Under the pieces are notes generated by a model. That model ran no database searches. It saw only the letters and a list, made by a program, of their open reading frames with translations, and had not been told where the DNA came from. The translations under genes and the position numbers were made by a program. Positions 42,296 to 50,767 of a stretch of DNA of 64,000 nucleotides are shown here, piece by piece. This DNA is from Taibaiella chishuiensis (GTDB taxonomy: Bacteria > Bacteroidota > Bacteroidia > Chitinophagales > Chitinophagaceae): positions 1,717,508-1,781,507 of the forward strand of contig NZ_PYGD01000001.1 of NCBI RefSeq assembly GCF_003014535.1, in the 5' to 3' direction. Each line of letters begins with the position of its first letter. The stretch's first letter is position 1.

Positions 42296-43114
42296 CTATT
42301 CGATCACCTGTAATTGCCGCAATACCTGCAGGGTAATGCTTTTCCGGCAGTCGCCAAAGTCCGGATTTTTTTCGCTGCGCAGCTTACAGAGCCGGGTGGC
42401 GAAAAAGGTGGTACGGCCCGCGCTTTCTACATAGCCTACCCACCAGCCTATATCCCGGCCGTCGATGCGTGTCCAGCCGGTTTTCGACCAAACCTGGTAC
42501 TTGCTGTTACTTTCGGTAAGCATTACTTTCCGCAGGATGCCGGTGTTGCGCCTGGAGAAAGGCGACTTGCCTTCATACACCTTTACCAGGAACCGGATCT
42601 GGTTGACCGGTGTTATGCAGAAAGGACCGAAGTTCCAGAAGTCGGTACCTTTTTCGGACAGGTTGCCATTGCCATAACCGCTGCGGTCGAGGTAATACGC
42701 GTAACGTTTACGGCCCACCCGTTTGGCCAGTTCGATAAACACCCAGCCCGCCGATACGCGGAAGGCTTCCGCCACCGTCATATCTTTATAAATATCCGGC
42801 CGGTAGCCATACAATACGGTATCGGTATGCCCGGGCCATTTTACCACTTCCTGTTCATCCCGGATCACCCCTGATTCCAATGCGATCAGCAGGTTGATGA
42901 TCTTAAAGGTAGAAGCCGGCTGGGTAGCCCTGGCGGCATCTATGCTGTCGCTGAAGGTCCAGTGGCCGGTCTTGTAATCGTAGAGGGTAATGCTGCCCTG
43001 TACGCGGCAATCGCGGAAGGGCTGCGCCAGCTCCGGTTGGGCGAAGCCGGGTATGGTTCCAAAAATAAGTACCATTAAGGCAAGTAGTTGCAGGATCCCT
43101 AAGGTCGTTTTCAT
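42296..43114 (-). CDS. Class D (OXA-type) beta-lactamase
   Basis: 272 residues from the ATG at 43114. Signal peptide 1-25 (cut after GFAQ). Class D motifs: nucleophile Ser68 and carboxylated Lys71 in 'PASTFKIINL', Tyr147-Gly-Asn in 'SGYGNGN', Lys211-Thr-Gly in 'WSKTGWTRID', and 'DFWNFGPFCITPVNQIRF' matching the omega region. The middle motif reads Ser121-Ala-Gly instead of Ser-x-Val/Ile. Likely periplasmic and able to cleave penicillins, though the activity is unproven. It follows a GNAT gene by 10 bp; no regulator is adjacent. It may be intrinsic rather than acquired. Confidence 0.9.
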   Translation of the reverse strand: MKTTLGILQLLALMVLIFGTIPGFAQPELAQPFRDCRVQGSITLYDYKTGHWTFSDSIDAARATQPASTFKIINLLIALESGVIRDEQEVVKWPGHTDTVLYGYRPDIYKDMTVAEAFRVSAGWVFIELAKRVGRKRYAYYLDRSGYGNGNLSEKGTDFWNFGPFCITPVNQIRFLVKVYEGKSPFSRRNTGILRKVMLTESNSKYQVWSKTGWTRIDGRDIGWWVGYVESAGRTTFFATRLCKLRSEKNPDFGDCRKSITLQVLRQLQVIE

Positions 43115-43124
43115 AACTGTTGGT

Positions 43125-43610
43125 TTACAGGTCCAGCTCAAACCAGAGCTGGCCTGTAGCTTTGTCTTCACTCACTAAATCGAAGCCCGCCTTTTGTAAG
43201 AGCCGTGAAGAGGCTGTATTTTCTGTTTTGGTAGTGGCTAGCAGGACGTGGTAGCCCATTTGCCGCAGGTAGGCCTGCATTGCCTGTACCGCTTCCAGCC
43301 CGTAACCGCGGCCCCAGTATTCCCTGCCGATCGAATATCCGATCTCGCAACTGGTCTCGCTCAGGGTTTTGTACAGGAATGAGCCGATAGGCTGGTCCGA
43401 AGCGGTTTCTACGATAGCGAGCCGGCATTCGCCATTGCTGCCGTAGTCGCGGAGCGTCTTTGCAATCATCCGGTCGGCATCTTCGAGGGTCGCCAGCGGC
43501 GCGTTGCCCCGGTATTGCATGGCTTCTTTATCGGAATAGATCCGGAAAAATGCGTCGCGGTCTGTCGGGCTTATCGTTCTGAAATAAAGGCGTGTGGTGG
43601 CTGTGATCAT
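43125..43610 (-). CDS. GNAT-family N-acetyltransferase (RimJ/RimL-like)
   Basis: 161 residues. GNAT acetyl-CoA-binding motif 'IGREYWGRGYGLEAVQAM' (R/Q-x-x-G-x-G/A form) with the flanking 'EIGYSI' strand and 'NTASSRLLQKAGF'. The substrate may be a protein N-terminus, amino acid or drug. Upstream gene of the pair with the class D beta-lactamase, which it precedes by 10 bp. Confidence 0.9.
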   Translation of the reverse strand: MITATTRLYFRTISPTDRDAFFRIYSDKEAMQYRGNAPLATLEDADRMIAKTLRDYGSNGECRLAIVETASDQPIGSFLYKTLSETSCEIGYSIGREYWGRGYGLEAVQAMQAYLRQMGYHVLLATTKTENTASSRLLQKAGFDLVSEDKATGQLWFELDL

Positions 43611-43738
43611 CGGTGGCTATCGTGGCTATACCGGCATAGGCGCTATCTGCGCCGCCGGGCTTCAGTTGTAGAAAACGGGTAGTTACAGGGATATCCCCTG
43701 TATTACAAATGTAAGACTTTAACCGGCGCCGGCGGGTT

Positions 43739-44617
43739 TCAGGGTTTCATGCCGGCCATATAGCTGGCTGCTTTATGCTGGGCCACGCGGCGTTTGTACC
43801 GGTACCACCATTGCGGACTTAGCCTGATCAGCATGTTGTTGAAATTGCGCAGGCCTACCAGGTGGTAGAGGCCGTTGAGTTTGCCGGTAATGGTATCGGG
43901 CATGGCGCGCAGGCTCATGGCATAACCGCTGTCGAGGTATTCCATATGGTGCCAGTAGCCGCTCGGCATAAAGAGCGTGTCGCCGTGGCCCAGTACTGCC
44001 GTATAACCCTGCGCATAGGACAGGGCCGGGAAGTTTTCGGTATCCAGTCCTTCGGTCCAGTTTACGAAGCTGGCAGCGCTTTCTACGGTGCCCGGCATTT
44101 TATAGATCAGCGGCGACTGGTCGTTGGCCAGCAGCAATATTCTTTTACGGCCAATGAACTGGGTGTGGAAGATATGGGCCAGGTCGATATCGTAATGCAT
44201 ATGGGCGATCGATCCGGCGCCGCCTACAAACAGCATGGGAAACGATTTCAGGAAGCCGTGCAACAGGTGTACCGGGAACTCAAAATCTTCCTTCAGGAAA
44301 GGGGCATGCTTAAACAGGTTGAAGAGAAAAATACGCCATTCGGAGGGGCCTTTACGGATCATATCCAGGTATTCGCCAAACTTCATGGTACCGTCGCCGC
44401 CGTTTACCAGTACCTTGGCACCGGCCCTTGTATTGTTGTACACCGGTACTTCGGCATCGCCTGCTATTGCTTTAAAATAGTCCCAGGTCCATTTGGTAAA
44501 TGCCGTCCATTGCGGGGCCAGGTTTTCAATAATAACTGGTTTCCCCGGAACCAGATATTGTTTGCGAAAAGCATCTCCCCGGATATCGGCGACCCGTTCG
44601 ATCTCTTGTACCTGCAT
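43739..44617 (-). CDS. Cupin-like JmjC-domain protein (FIH-type)
   Basis: 292 residues. JmjC/cupin_8 fold: 'KPVIIENLAPQWTAFTKWTW' at the start, the Fe(II) motif HxD in 'HMHYDIDLAHIFHTQFIGRK', and 'GDTLFMPSGYWHHMEYLDSG' with the distal His. Probably a 2-oxoglutarate Fe(II) hydroxylase acting on a protein or small molecule; no substrate evident. Cytosolic, single gene. Confidence 0.85.
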   Translation of the reverse strand: MQVQEIERVADIRGDAFRKQYLVPGKPVIIENLAPQWTAFTKWTWDYFKAIAGDAEVPVYNNTRAGAKVLVNGGDGTMKFGEYLDMIRKGPSEWRIFLFNLFKHAPFLKEDFEFPVHLLHGFLKSFPMLFVGGAGSIAHMHYDIDLAHIFHTQFIGRKRILLLANDQSPLIYKMPGTVESAASFVNWTEGLDTENFPALSYAQGYTAVLGHGDTLFMPSGYWHHMEYLDSGYAMSLRAMPDTITGKLNGLYHLVGLRNFNNMLIRLSPQWWYRYKRRVAQHKAASYMAGMKP

Positions 44618-44700
44618 AGCTAAGATATGATCTGCGAAAGTATCCGGACTGGCTGAATAAAAGTATGGGGCAAAAAAGTTTAATATAAAGTTTACAAAAG

Positions 44701-44731
44701 CAGAAAGCTACCTGCAGGAGGTAGCTTTCTG
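44701..44731 (-). terminator. Terminator of the PPIase gene
   Basis: 13-bp perfect stem CAGAAAGCTACCT with a 5-nt loop; on the minus strand it ends in CTTTTG. Confidence 0.75.
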
Positions 44732-44753
44732 TATAATAAGGATGGATTGCCTG

Positions 44754-46703
44754 TTATTTAACGATACTGTTCAGGGCTTTCGATTCCACTTTAACCGGGT
44801 ATTTCTCTTTCAGGTCCTGGTTCCATTTCTTTTCCAGGTAGTCCTGGTAATCGGCTACGGCAAAACCGCGGGCTTCTTCCAGGCTTTTTTCGGTGGCCTG
44901 TGTAAATACTTTGTGTGCGAATACCATGCTGAAGGTGCCGTTTTCGTTACGGAATACGGTGCTGGCCGCGCCTTCTTTAAACGCTTCGATACCTACGGGG
45001 AAACGGTTGGCTTCAAACCTGCCGCTTTCCTGGGTGATCTGAGAAGGATTCTCCGGTGTGTTGATCTTACCTACTGCATCGGCAACATCGATGCCTTTGT
45101 CGATCGCTGCTTTAAGTTTGTTCAGGTCTACTTCGCTTACCGACTGGTATACGGTACCTTCAAAACCGGGCTGCCACTTGTATTTGGCTTTGTTGGTATT
45201 GTAGAATTCCATCAGGCCGGTAGTGTCTTTCGACGCTTTGCTCCATACATTCTTATCCATCAGGTCGAACAGCAGGATACCGTCGCGGTATTCGTGTACG
45301 AGGTTACGGTAGTCGGTATTGTTCTTTTCCAGCTCGGCCTGTTGCAGGTCGTTCAGGGTTGTGTTCTGGTACATTTTGAACAGGTCGCGCATGGTGTTGT
45401 TCTTGCTGCCCATCAGGTTGCCGCGCGTAAGACCGGTTACATAGGTCATAAAGTCGTACTGCGTGTATTTTTTACCACCCAGGTCAAATACAGGAGCGGT
45501 ATAAGCTTTGAAATCTTCCAGTTTGAAGCTCTTGTCCTTGGCGGTATCGGCTGGCAGGGCTGCAACCAGTTTGTCGAAGTTTTCGGTGTATTCTTTAAAG
45601 CCGTTTTGCTTTTTCACTTTCTCCTGGTAGGCTTCTTTGGCAGCCAGGGCGCGGCTGTCGTTTTCTACCCTGCGGCTGATATTGTCCTGTACTTCATTGA
45701 AGGTTTGTACCGGTATCTTTTTTACCAGCTTCATGATGTGCATACCATATTCCGTGGTAACCGGCTCAGATACGTCGCCTACATTTTTCAGCGCGAAGGC
45801 TGCATTTTCGAAAGTAGGCGCCATACGGCCTACGCCGAATGGTTCCAGCAGGCCTTCTTTATCTTTGGTAAACTTGTCTTCAGAGTATTGTTTTACCAGC
45901 GATTCGAACGAAGCGCCTTTTTTCAGGGCTTCCTGGATCTCTGCCATTTTTTTACGGGCCTGGGCCAGTCCTTCTTCTCCTTTCGATTTTGGCGAAGCAA
46001 TCATGATCTGGGCTACCTGCACCTGTCCTTTGCTCTTGCGTTTGTCTTCTACCTTTACGATATGATAGCCGAACTGTGTGCGGAAGGGTTTGGACACCTG
46101 TCCTACCGGGGTTTTATAGGCTGCGTTTTCGAAAGGGTATACGACCTGCAGTGCCGTGATATAACCTATTTCGCCATTCTGGGCGCCAGAGGCCTTATCG
46201 TCCGAAAACTCGCGGGCCATGGCGCCGAAGTCGGCCTTGTTGCGGGTAATGGCGTTATAAATGCTGTCGATCTTCTGGTAAGCTTTGGCGGTATCGTCGT
46301 TGGGACGCAGCGCCACCAGGATATGCGACACGCGTACCTCTTCCTGCATCCTGTCGTAGGCTTCGCGAATCAGGGTTTTGGTCACCTCTTTATCGGAGAG
46401 ATAGGTACGGGCCAGTTGACCTTTATAGTTGTTCAGCTCGCTGATTACCGCAGCGGTGGTATCCAGTTTCTGGCTTTCCGCTTCTTTTACCTTCATGCGG
46501 AACAGGGCATAGAGGTCGAGGTATTCTTTTACCGATTTTTCGCTGTAATCCGGTTTTTTCTGAGCATTGTTTTTTTGATATACTCTTAAGAATTCTTCCT
46601 TGCTCACCGGGTTGTTGCCGTAGGAGAACAAGGTTTGTGCATTACCCGGTAATGCAAGGGCTGCAGTACCGACTCCTAATGCAATCGAAAATAAAATGCG
46701 CAT
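44754..46703 (-). CDS. Parvulin-type peptidyl-prolyl isomerase (SurA/PpiD-like)
   Basis: 649 residues. Signal peptide 1-22. Two parvulin (rotamase) domains: 'RVSHILVAL...GEIGYI' at about 125-235 and 'QVAQIMIAS...GLLEPFGVG' at about 240-340, each with its FxGYHIVK-like end ('FGYHIVKVE', 'YGMHIMKLV'). The rest, including a lysine-rich region to ~560, is probably the chaperone part. It helps fold outer-membrane proteins in the periplasm. A promoter box TATCTTTA lies at 46739-46746 with TTG 18 bp beyond. Confidence 0.92.
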   Translation of the reverse strand: MRILFSIALGVGTAALALPGNAQTLFSYGNNPVSKEEFLRVYQKNNAQKKPDYSEKSVKEYLDLYALFRMKVKEAESQKLDTTAAVISELNNYKGQLARTYLSDKEVTKTLIREAYDRMQEEVRVSHILVALRPNDDTAKAYQKIDSIYNAITRNKADFGAMAREFSDDKASGAQNGEIGYITALQVVYPFENAAYKTPVGQVSKPFRTQFGYHIVKVEDKRKSKGQVQVAQIMIASPKSKGEEGLAQARKKMAEIQEALKKGASFESLVKQYSEDKFTKDKEGLLEPFGVGRMAPTFENAAFALKNVGDVSEPVTTEYGMHIMKLVKKIPVQTFNEVQDNISRRVENDSRALAAKEAYQEKVKKQNGFKEYTENFDKLVAALPADTAKDKSFKLEDFKAYTAPVFDLGGKKYTQYDFMTYVTGLTRGNLMGSKNNTMRDLFKMYQNTTLNDLQQAELEKNNTDYRNLVHEYRDGILLFDLMDKNVWSKASKDTTGLMEFYNTNKAKYKWQPGFEGTVYQSVSEVDLNKLKAAIDKGIDVADAVGKINTPENPSQITQESGRFEANRFPVGIEAFKEGAASTVFRNENGTFSMVFAHKVFTQATEKSLEEARGFAVADYQDYLEKKWNQDLKEKYPVKVESKALNSIVK

Positions 46704-46738
46704 ATAGTTGCTGGGTTAAATTTTTTTTGAATAGGGCG

Positions 46739-46767
46739 TAAAGATAAAAAAGTATTTTTTCGGACAA
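46739..46767 (-). promoter_or_regulatory. Promoter of the PPIase gene
   Basis: TATCTTTA (minus strand, 46739-46746) with TTG at 46765-46767, 18-bp spacer: a near-consensus Bacteroidota promoter, about 36 nt before the ATG. Confidence 0.45.
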
Positions 46768-46817
46768 GGGCAAGGGTGTTAATGCGATTGTTAAATTGCT
46801 TAACAGGTTTTTTACGC

Positions 46818-49800
46818 TTAAAAGGCCCTGCTGACCCCGAACAGCCAGCGGGCGCCCAGGTACTGTGGCGCGCCATAGGGCGGCCTGTTGAGCCATAACG
46901 GCATGTCGAAACGGATGGTAAGCGGCTTCGCCTTTTCAAACACGCCCCAGCGTTTTATGGTAAAGGCCGCCCCGATACCGGCATCCATGCGCAGATCGGA
47001 TACCTTATTGGCCGGCGTGGTCACATAATAGAATTTCCATACGTTGGGTGGCGCCGTTTGCCCGTAAGTGCTGAGTTCCATAATACCTGCATCGGCAAAA
47101 GCGTAAAGGTTTACCGACAGCCAGTTTTTGGTCAGCGCGGGCTGCCAGCGGAAATACCGGCTGAAATCGGCTTCTATATTGAGGGCGGCGCCGCTGCGGC
47201 CTTTATAGCCTACCAGCTCCTGTCCATTACGTATATCGAAGGCATAGTAACCCGCATAACCACGCAGGTTAAGTCCGCCGCCGTATTGGAAATGATTGGT
47301 TTCGTAACGCGAAAAATTGCGCCAGTCGTCGGGTACAAAAGCCATGCTGCGTACATATTTATCGTCCATCATCTCCTCCGGACTTGCTCCTGCGAGGAAC
47401 AGGCTGCTTTCGCGCGGCATACGGTCGCCCAGGCCGTAACGGGCAAAGAGCCGCGTACGCAGTTGCAGCCTGCCCAGCGCATGGGTATTGACGGCCTCGA
47501 CCTGGGCGTAGTTATAGTTGAAATAGTCGGAAATAATAGGTGTGCGGGCTGAGAGGGTAACCTGTCCGCCGCCGCGTTTATAACCGTAGGTATGGGTATA
47601 GGCAATATTCAGGCTGTTGTTTTTCCTGTTGGTTATACTGCTCCATTCATAATAGTAGAGCAGGTAGTTAAGGCTGCTGCCGTTGGGCCGGTAAAAACTC
47701 TGTGCGCTGATGCTGAGCCGGTCGCTATTGCCGATGTCCCAGTTCAGGCCGGCTTTATGGAACCAGAGACCGTCGAGCAGCCGGCTGGCTGCAGTAACCT
47801 GCAGTTGGGTAAGGTTACGGCTTACCGGCGTAGCGAAGTTAAAGGTGTAATTAACAGGCGCATAATTGCTGTAGCGGTGGGGATTGTACGAGCGGCTGAA
47901 TAAGTCCCAGCGGCCCAGCTGGCTGTTGAACCATACCGATCCTTCCATTTTGAAAAAGGTGTTCATCTGCGCGCCTTCGAAGTGCAGGCCGGCCTTTACG
48001 CCATCTATGGCATTGTACCATACATCCGGGCGCAGGTACAGGCGGTAGTGCTTCCAGTCGAAAGCCGGTTTCAGACCGCCATCCAGGCGGGTAACGATTT
48101 TGGGTATGCCCCGGCTGTTGTTGAGCATATTGCGGTCGGCCAGGCGCAAGGTCGTATCGATCTGCACCGACCTGATGCCTTCGGGTACGGCTACCCGGGC
48201 CTTGTATTGCTTGTTAAGCTTGCCCCAGCCGATCCAGCGGGGCAGGGTAGTGGCCGTAGTGGCCTTTTCGAACCAGGTATTGGGAATGTAATAACTCTGT
48301 TTATTGCCTTGTTGGGTAGTAATGGTAAAATCGACAGGCATCTGCATGGCGCCGCGTCGGCTCAGCCCGATCTCGAAGCTATCGGTGCCGCGTATCTTTT
48401 TAATGCGGGATATGCCGTAGTCCAGGGGTTTGGTGGTTTCGAGCCATTGGTCGAAAAACCAGTTCAGGTCCGCTTTGGTATACCCGGTTATGGAATTGCG
48501 GAAGTCTTCGAGGTAAGGATGGGCAAATTTCCACTGGTCGAAATAGTGTTGCATCGCCTTGCTGAAAAGGCTGTCGCCGAGTACATATTGCAGGTTGTAC
48601 AGCATGGCGGCGGTTTTATAATACACGAGGCGGTAGCCGCCGTCATGGCCCAGCGCGCCGCCAAAGTCGTCGGACTGGGTATTGAGCTGGTGGTCTTTAC
48701 CCGTGGCCACATCGCCGATATAGGTATTGTACACTCTTACGTCGCGGGCCAGGCGGGGTTCGGCAAAGCGTTGCCGCCATTTGCCCTTTACCGGTTTTTC
48801 CACAAAGGTATCGCCGTCGATATAACGCAGGCCCTCGGCCGTCAGGAATTGGGTAAACCCTTCGTCGAGCGCGGCGCGGTAGGTTTCGTTACTGCCCACC
48901 ATTCCGTAAAACCAGTTGTGCCCGATTTCGTGTACCAGCAGTCCGCGGTATTCCGGGTCGCGGCTGTCATCCATCGTGATCATAGGGTATTCCATACCAT
49001 CGTTGGCATCTGCGGCCACCATTTTGGGATAATGGTAAGGACCTATGTGTTCCGAAAAGGTGCGTATGGTGGCCGCCACCAGGCTCGCTGCATTCTGCCA
49101 GCCCGAAGCATGCGGCTCCTGTGCTATGGCCACGCATTCCACGCCATCCTGGTATAGGGTGGCAATGCGGTAACTGGGATCGGCCGTAAAGGCGAAGTCG
49201 TGTACGTTAGCCGCTTTATAGTGCCATTGTTTACGCTGTGCTTTATCATAGGGAATAATGACGGATGGTTTTTCGTCCCATTTTTTGTGGGCAAAGTGTT
49301 TCAGGTCCAGTTGTTCCCTCAGGGCAGGGGGCAGCACCGCTTCGCGGTTTTGCAATACGCCGGTGGCTTCTACGATATAGTTGGCGGCAAATTCGAGGGT
49401 TACATCAAAACTGCCGAAGTCGCCGTAAAACTCTTTACCCAGGTGCTGTTGCGTATCCCAACCGAATTTGGCATCGTAAACGCTTATTTTGGGAAACCAC
49501 TGGCAGCCGTTGTAATGGGTAAAGCCCCAGGCATCGTACATCTGCATACGCCGGCGGGTGCCGCCGTTATCGAAAAAGGTTTCGAAGTCCATCTTAAATA
49601 CCACGGCGGCGCCGGGCAGCAGGGGCCTGGGCAGGTATACCTTCAGTATGGTATTATCGAGTTCGGTTTTTACCGGCTGGCCATCGGCGGTAAGGTTATC
49701 GACGAGTGTGCCGTAACCCTGTGTTTCGTACGATCCCAAGCGGGGTATCACGCCATTCGCTTTTTCCAGGCGATGGGTATAGGCGTCTTTGATAAAGGCA

Positions 49801-50057
49801 TTCTGGAAAAGATGGAAAAAAACGAAATGCAGGGTATCGGGCGAATTGTTGGTATAAACAAGCTGCTCTTTAGCGGTAATGATATGGGTGCTTTCGTCGA
49901 TAGCGGCGTCGATGGTATACGCTACGTCCTGTTGCCAGTAGGCGGCATGGGGTTTGCGGTTTTTCCAGTACAGGGCATCATCGCCGGGTATTTGCTGCGC
50001 CTGCAGCGCCATGGTACAAAAAATAAACAAAAAAAACAGGGGTAAAGCTGGTTTCAT
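46818..50057 (-). CDS. M1-family zinc metallopeptidase, secreted, with long C-terminal region
   Basis: 1079 residues from the ATG at 50057. Signal peptide 1-20 (ending ALQAQ). The M1 catalytic motif is HEIGHNW with zinc ligands His376, His380 and Glu399 (18 residues on), and 'NDGMEYPMITMDD' corresponds to the G-x-MEN substrate motif. The catalytic part spans about 30-560. The C-terminal ~400 residues look like a beta-barrel or Ig-rich surface module ('SLNIAYTHTYGYKRGG', 'FDIRNGQELVGYKG'), with a final 'YLGARWLFGVSRAF' ending in Phe, typical of outer-membrane beta-barrels. If so the protease is tethered to the outer membrane. Single gene. Confidence 0.88.
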   Translation of the reverse strand: MKPALPLFFLFIFCTMALQAQQIPGDDALYWKNRKPHAAYWQQDVAYTIDAAIDESTHIITAKEQLVYTNNSPDTLHFVFFHLFQNAFIKDAYTHRLEKANGVIPRLGSYETQGYGTLVDNLTADGQPVKTELDNTILKVYLPRPLLPGAAVVFKMDFETFFDNGGTRRRMQMYDAWGFTHYNGCQWFPKISVYDAKFGWDTQQHLGKEFYGDFGSFDVTLEFAANYIVEATGVLQNREAVLPPALREQLDLKHFAHKKWDEKPSVIIPYDKAQRKQWHYKAANVHDFAFTADPSYRIATLYQDGVECVAIAQEPHASGWQNAASLVAATIRTFSEHIGPYHYPKMVAADANDGMEYPMITMDDSRDPEYRGLLVHEIGHNWFYGMVGSNETYRAALDEGFTQFLTAEGLRYIDGDTFVEKPVKGKWRQRFAEPRLARDVRVYNTYIGDVATGKDHQLNTQSDDFGGALGHDGGYRLVYYKTAAMLYNLQYVLGDSLFSKAMQHYFDQWKFAHPYLEDFRNSITGYTKADLNWFFDQWLETTKPLDYGISRIKKIRGTDSFEIGLSRRGAMQMPVDFTITTQQGNKQSYYIPNTWFEKATTATTLPRWIGWGKLNKQYKARVAVPEGIRSVQIDTTLRLADRNMLNNSRGIPKIVTRLDGGLKPAFDWKHYRLYLRPDVWYNAIDGVKAGLHFEGAQMNTFFKMEGSVWFNSQLGRWDLFSRSYNPHRYSNYAPVNYTFNFATPVSRNLTQLQVTAASRLLDGLWFHKAGLNWDIGNSDRLSISAQSFYRPNGSSLNYLLYYYEWSSITNRKNNSLNIAYTHTYGYKRGGGQVTLSARTPIISDYFNYNYAQVEAVNTHALGRLQLRTRLFARYGLGDRMPRESSLFLAGASPEEMMDDKYVRSMAFVPDDWRNFSRYETNHFQYGGGLNLRGYAGYYAFDIRNGQELVGYKGRSGAALNIEADFSRYFRWQPALTKNWLSVNLYAFADAGIMELSTYGQTAPPNVWKFYYVTTPANKVSDLRMDAGIGAAFTIKRWGVFEKAKPLTIRFDMPLWLNRPPYGAPQYLGARWLFGVSRAF

Positions 50058-50123
50058 CAGTAAGGACCGGGATTTTTTAATGCCGTGAAAATACAAAAAC
50101 CTGCTTTGGTAAGGTATAAAAGA

Positions 50124-50154
50124 AAGTGCCCCGCCCAAAACGGACGGAGCACTT
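50124..50154 (-). terminator. Hairpin between the small Gln-rich gene and the M1 peptidase gene
   Basis: 13-bp stem with two G.U pairs (AAGTGCCCCGCCC / GGACGGAGCACTT), T-rich beyond on the minus strand; it would end the small gene before the M1 gene. Confidence 0.6.
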
Positions 50155-50205
50155 GGTATTCCAACCTGCGCATTTGTTGTTCAAAGCAACAGGGTGTCAG
50201 CTTTC

Positions 50206-50463
50206 TTATTTAGGAACGCTGTCTGTAGTTGTTTGTTCTTTTACAGGCTGTTGGTTCGGATCAAATTGTTTTTGCTGATCTTCTTTGCCTTTTTGCTCTT
50301 CGTTGCTCATTTGCTGAGGCTGTTGGTTCGGATCCTGCTGTGCTTCGTCTTTTTTCAGTTCTGTTTTTTGCTCTTCTTTCTTTTGTTTGTCTTTATCCTG
50401 AGCGTTAACTGTTCCTACTGCGAAAAGGCCTAATAAAGCCATTGACAAAAATACTTTTTTCAT
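50206..50463 (-). CDS. Small secreted Lys/Gln-rich protein
   Basis: 85 residues. Signal peptide 1-21 (VNAQ). The mature part is disordered and charged, rich in K, E, Q and D, with 'QQDPNQQPQQ' and 'FDPNQQPVKE' as repeated motifs. No cysteines, no known fold. Abundant small periplasmic proteins of this kind are common in Bacteroidota but unexplained. Ends at the hairpin 50124-50154. Confidence 0.7.
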   Translation of the reverse strand: MKKVFLSMALLGLFAVGTVNAQDKDKQKKEEQKTELKKDEAQQDPNQQPQQMSNEEQKGKEDQQKQFDPNQQPVKEQTTTDSVPK

Positions 50464-50767
50464 AATTTTTAAATTTTGTGCCTCTTAGACTGGTTCCCCG
50501 AAGTAACCGAAAGGGTGCTGGTCAGTGAGACGAAAATGATTAAAAAGGTTTTGGTTGACATTAAATTTTTTCCCGGACACTCAGGAAGGCTACTTTCTTT
50601 TTGCTGTCCGTGCCTGCATTACTGCTGCCCGGTCAACTACGACAAAATAACGCCTTACGACCCGGAATGGTTACCAAAGAACTGTTAAAGCATTAACCAC
50701 CGCTTAACGAATTAACGTTGCCTTGCAATTCCCGCAACGTTTGTTTTGTGTTTTGGCAACAGTTAAG
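50464..50767. other. Intergenic gap before the HtrA-like gene
   Basis: About 300 bp with no gene that I can support; the ORF at 50476-50688 has no coding character. Contains the upstream region of the small secreted gene. Confidence 0.6.

Noticed and set aside
44742..46589. Long + strand ORF of 615 aa
   Set aside because: Antisense to the PPIase gene, low-complexity with F/V/Q richness typical of reverse-strand shadows; no start signal.
47982..49157. + strand ORF of 391 aa
   Set aside because: Antisense to the M1 peptidase gene.
50476..50688. 70-residue + strand ORF
   Set aside because: Cys-rich composition and no start signal; reads like random sequence.
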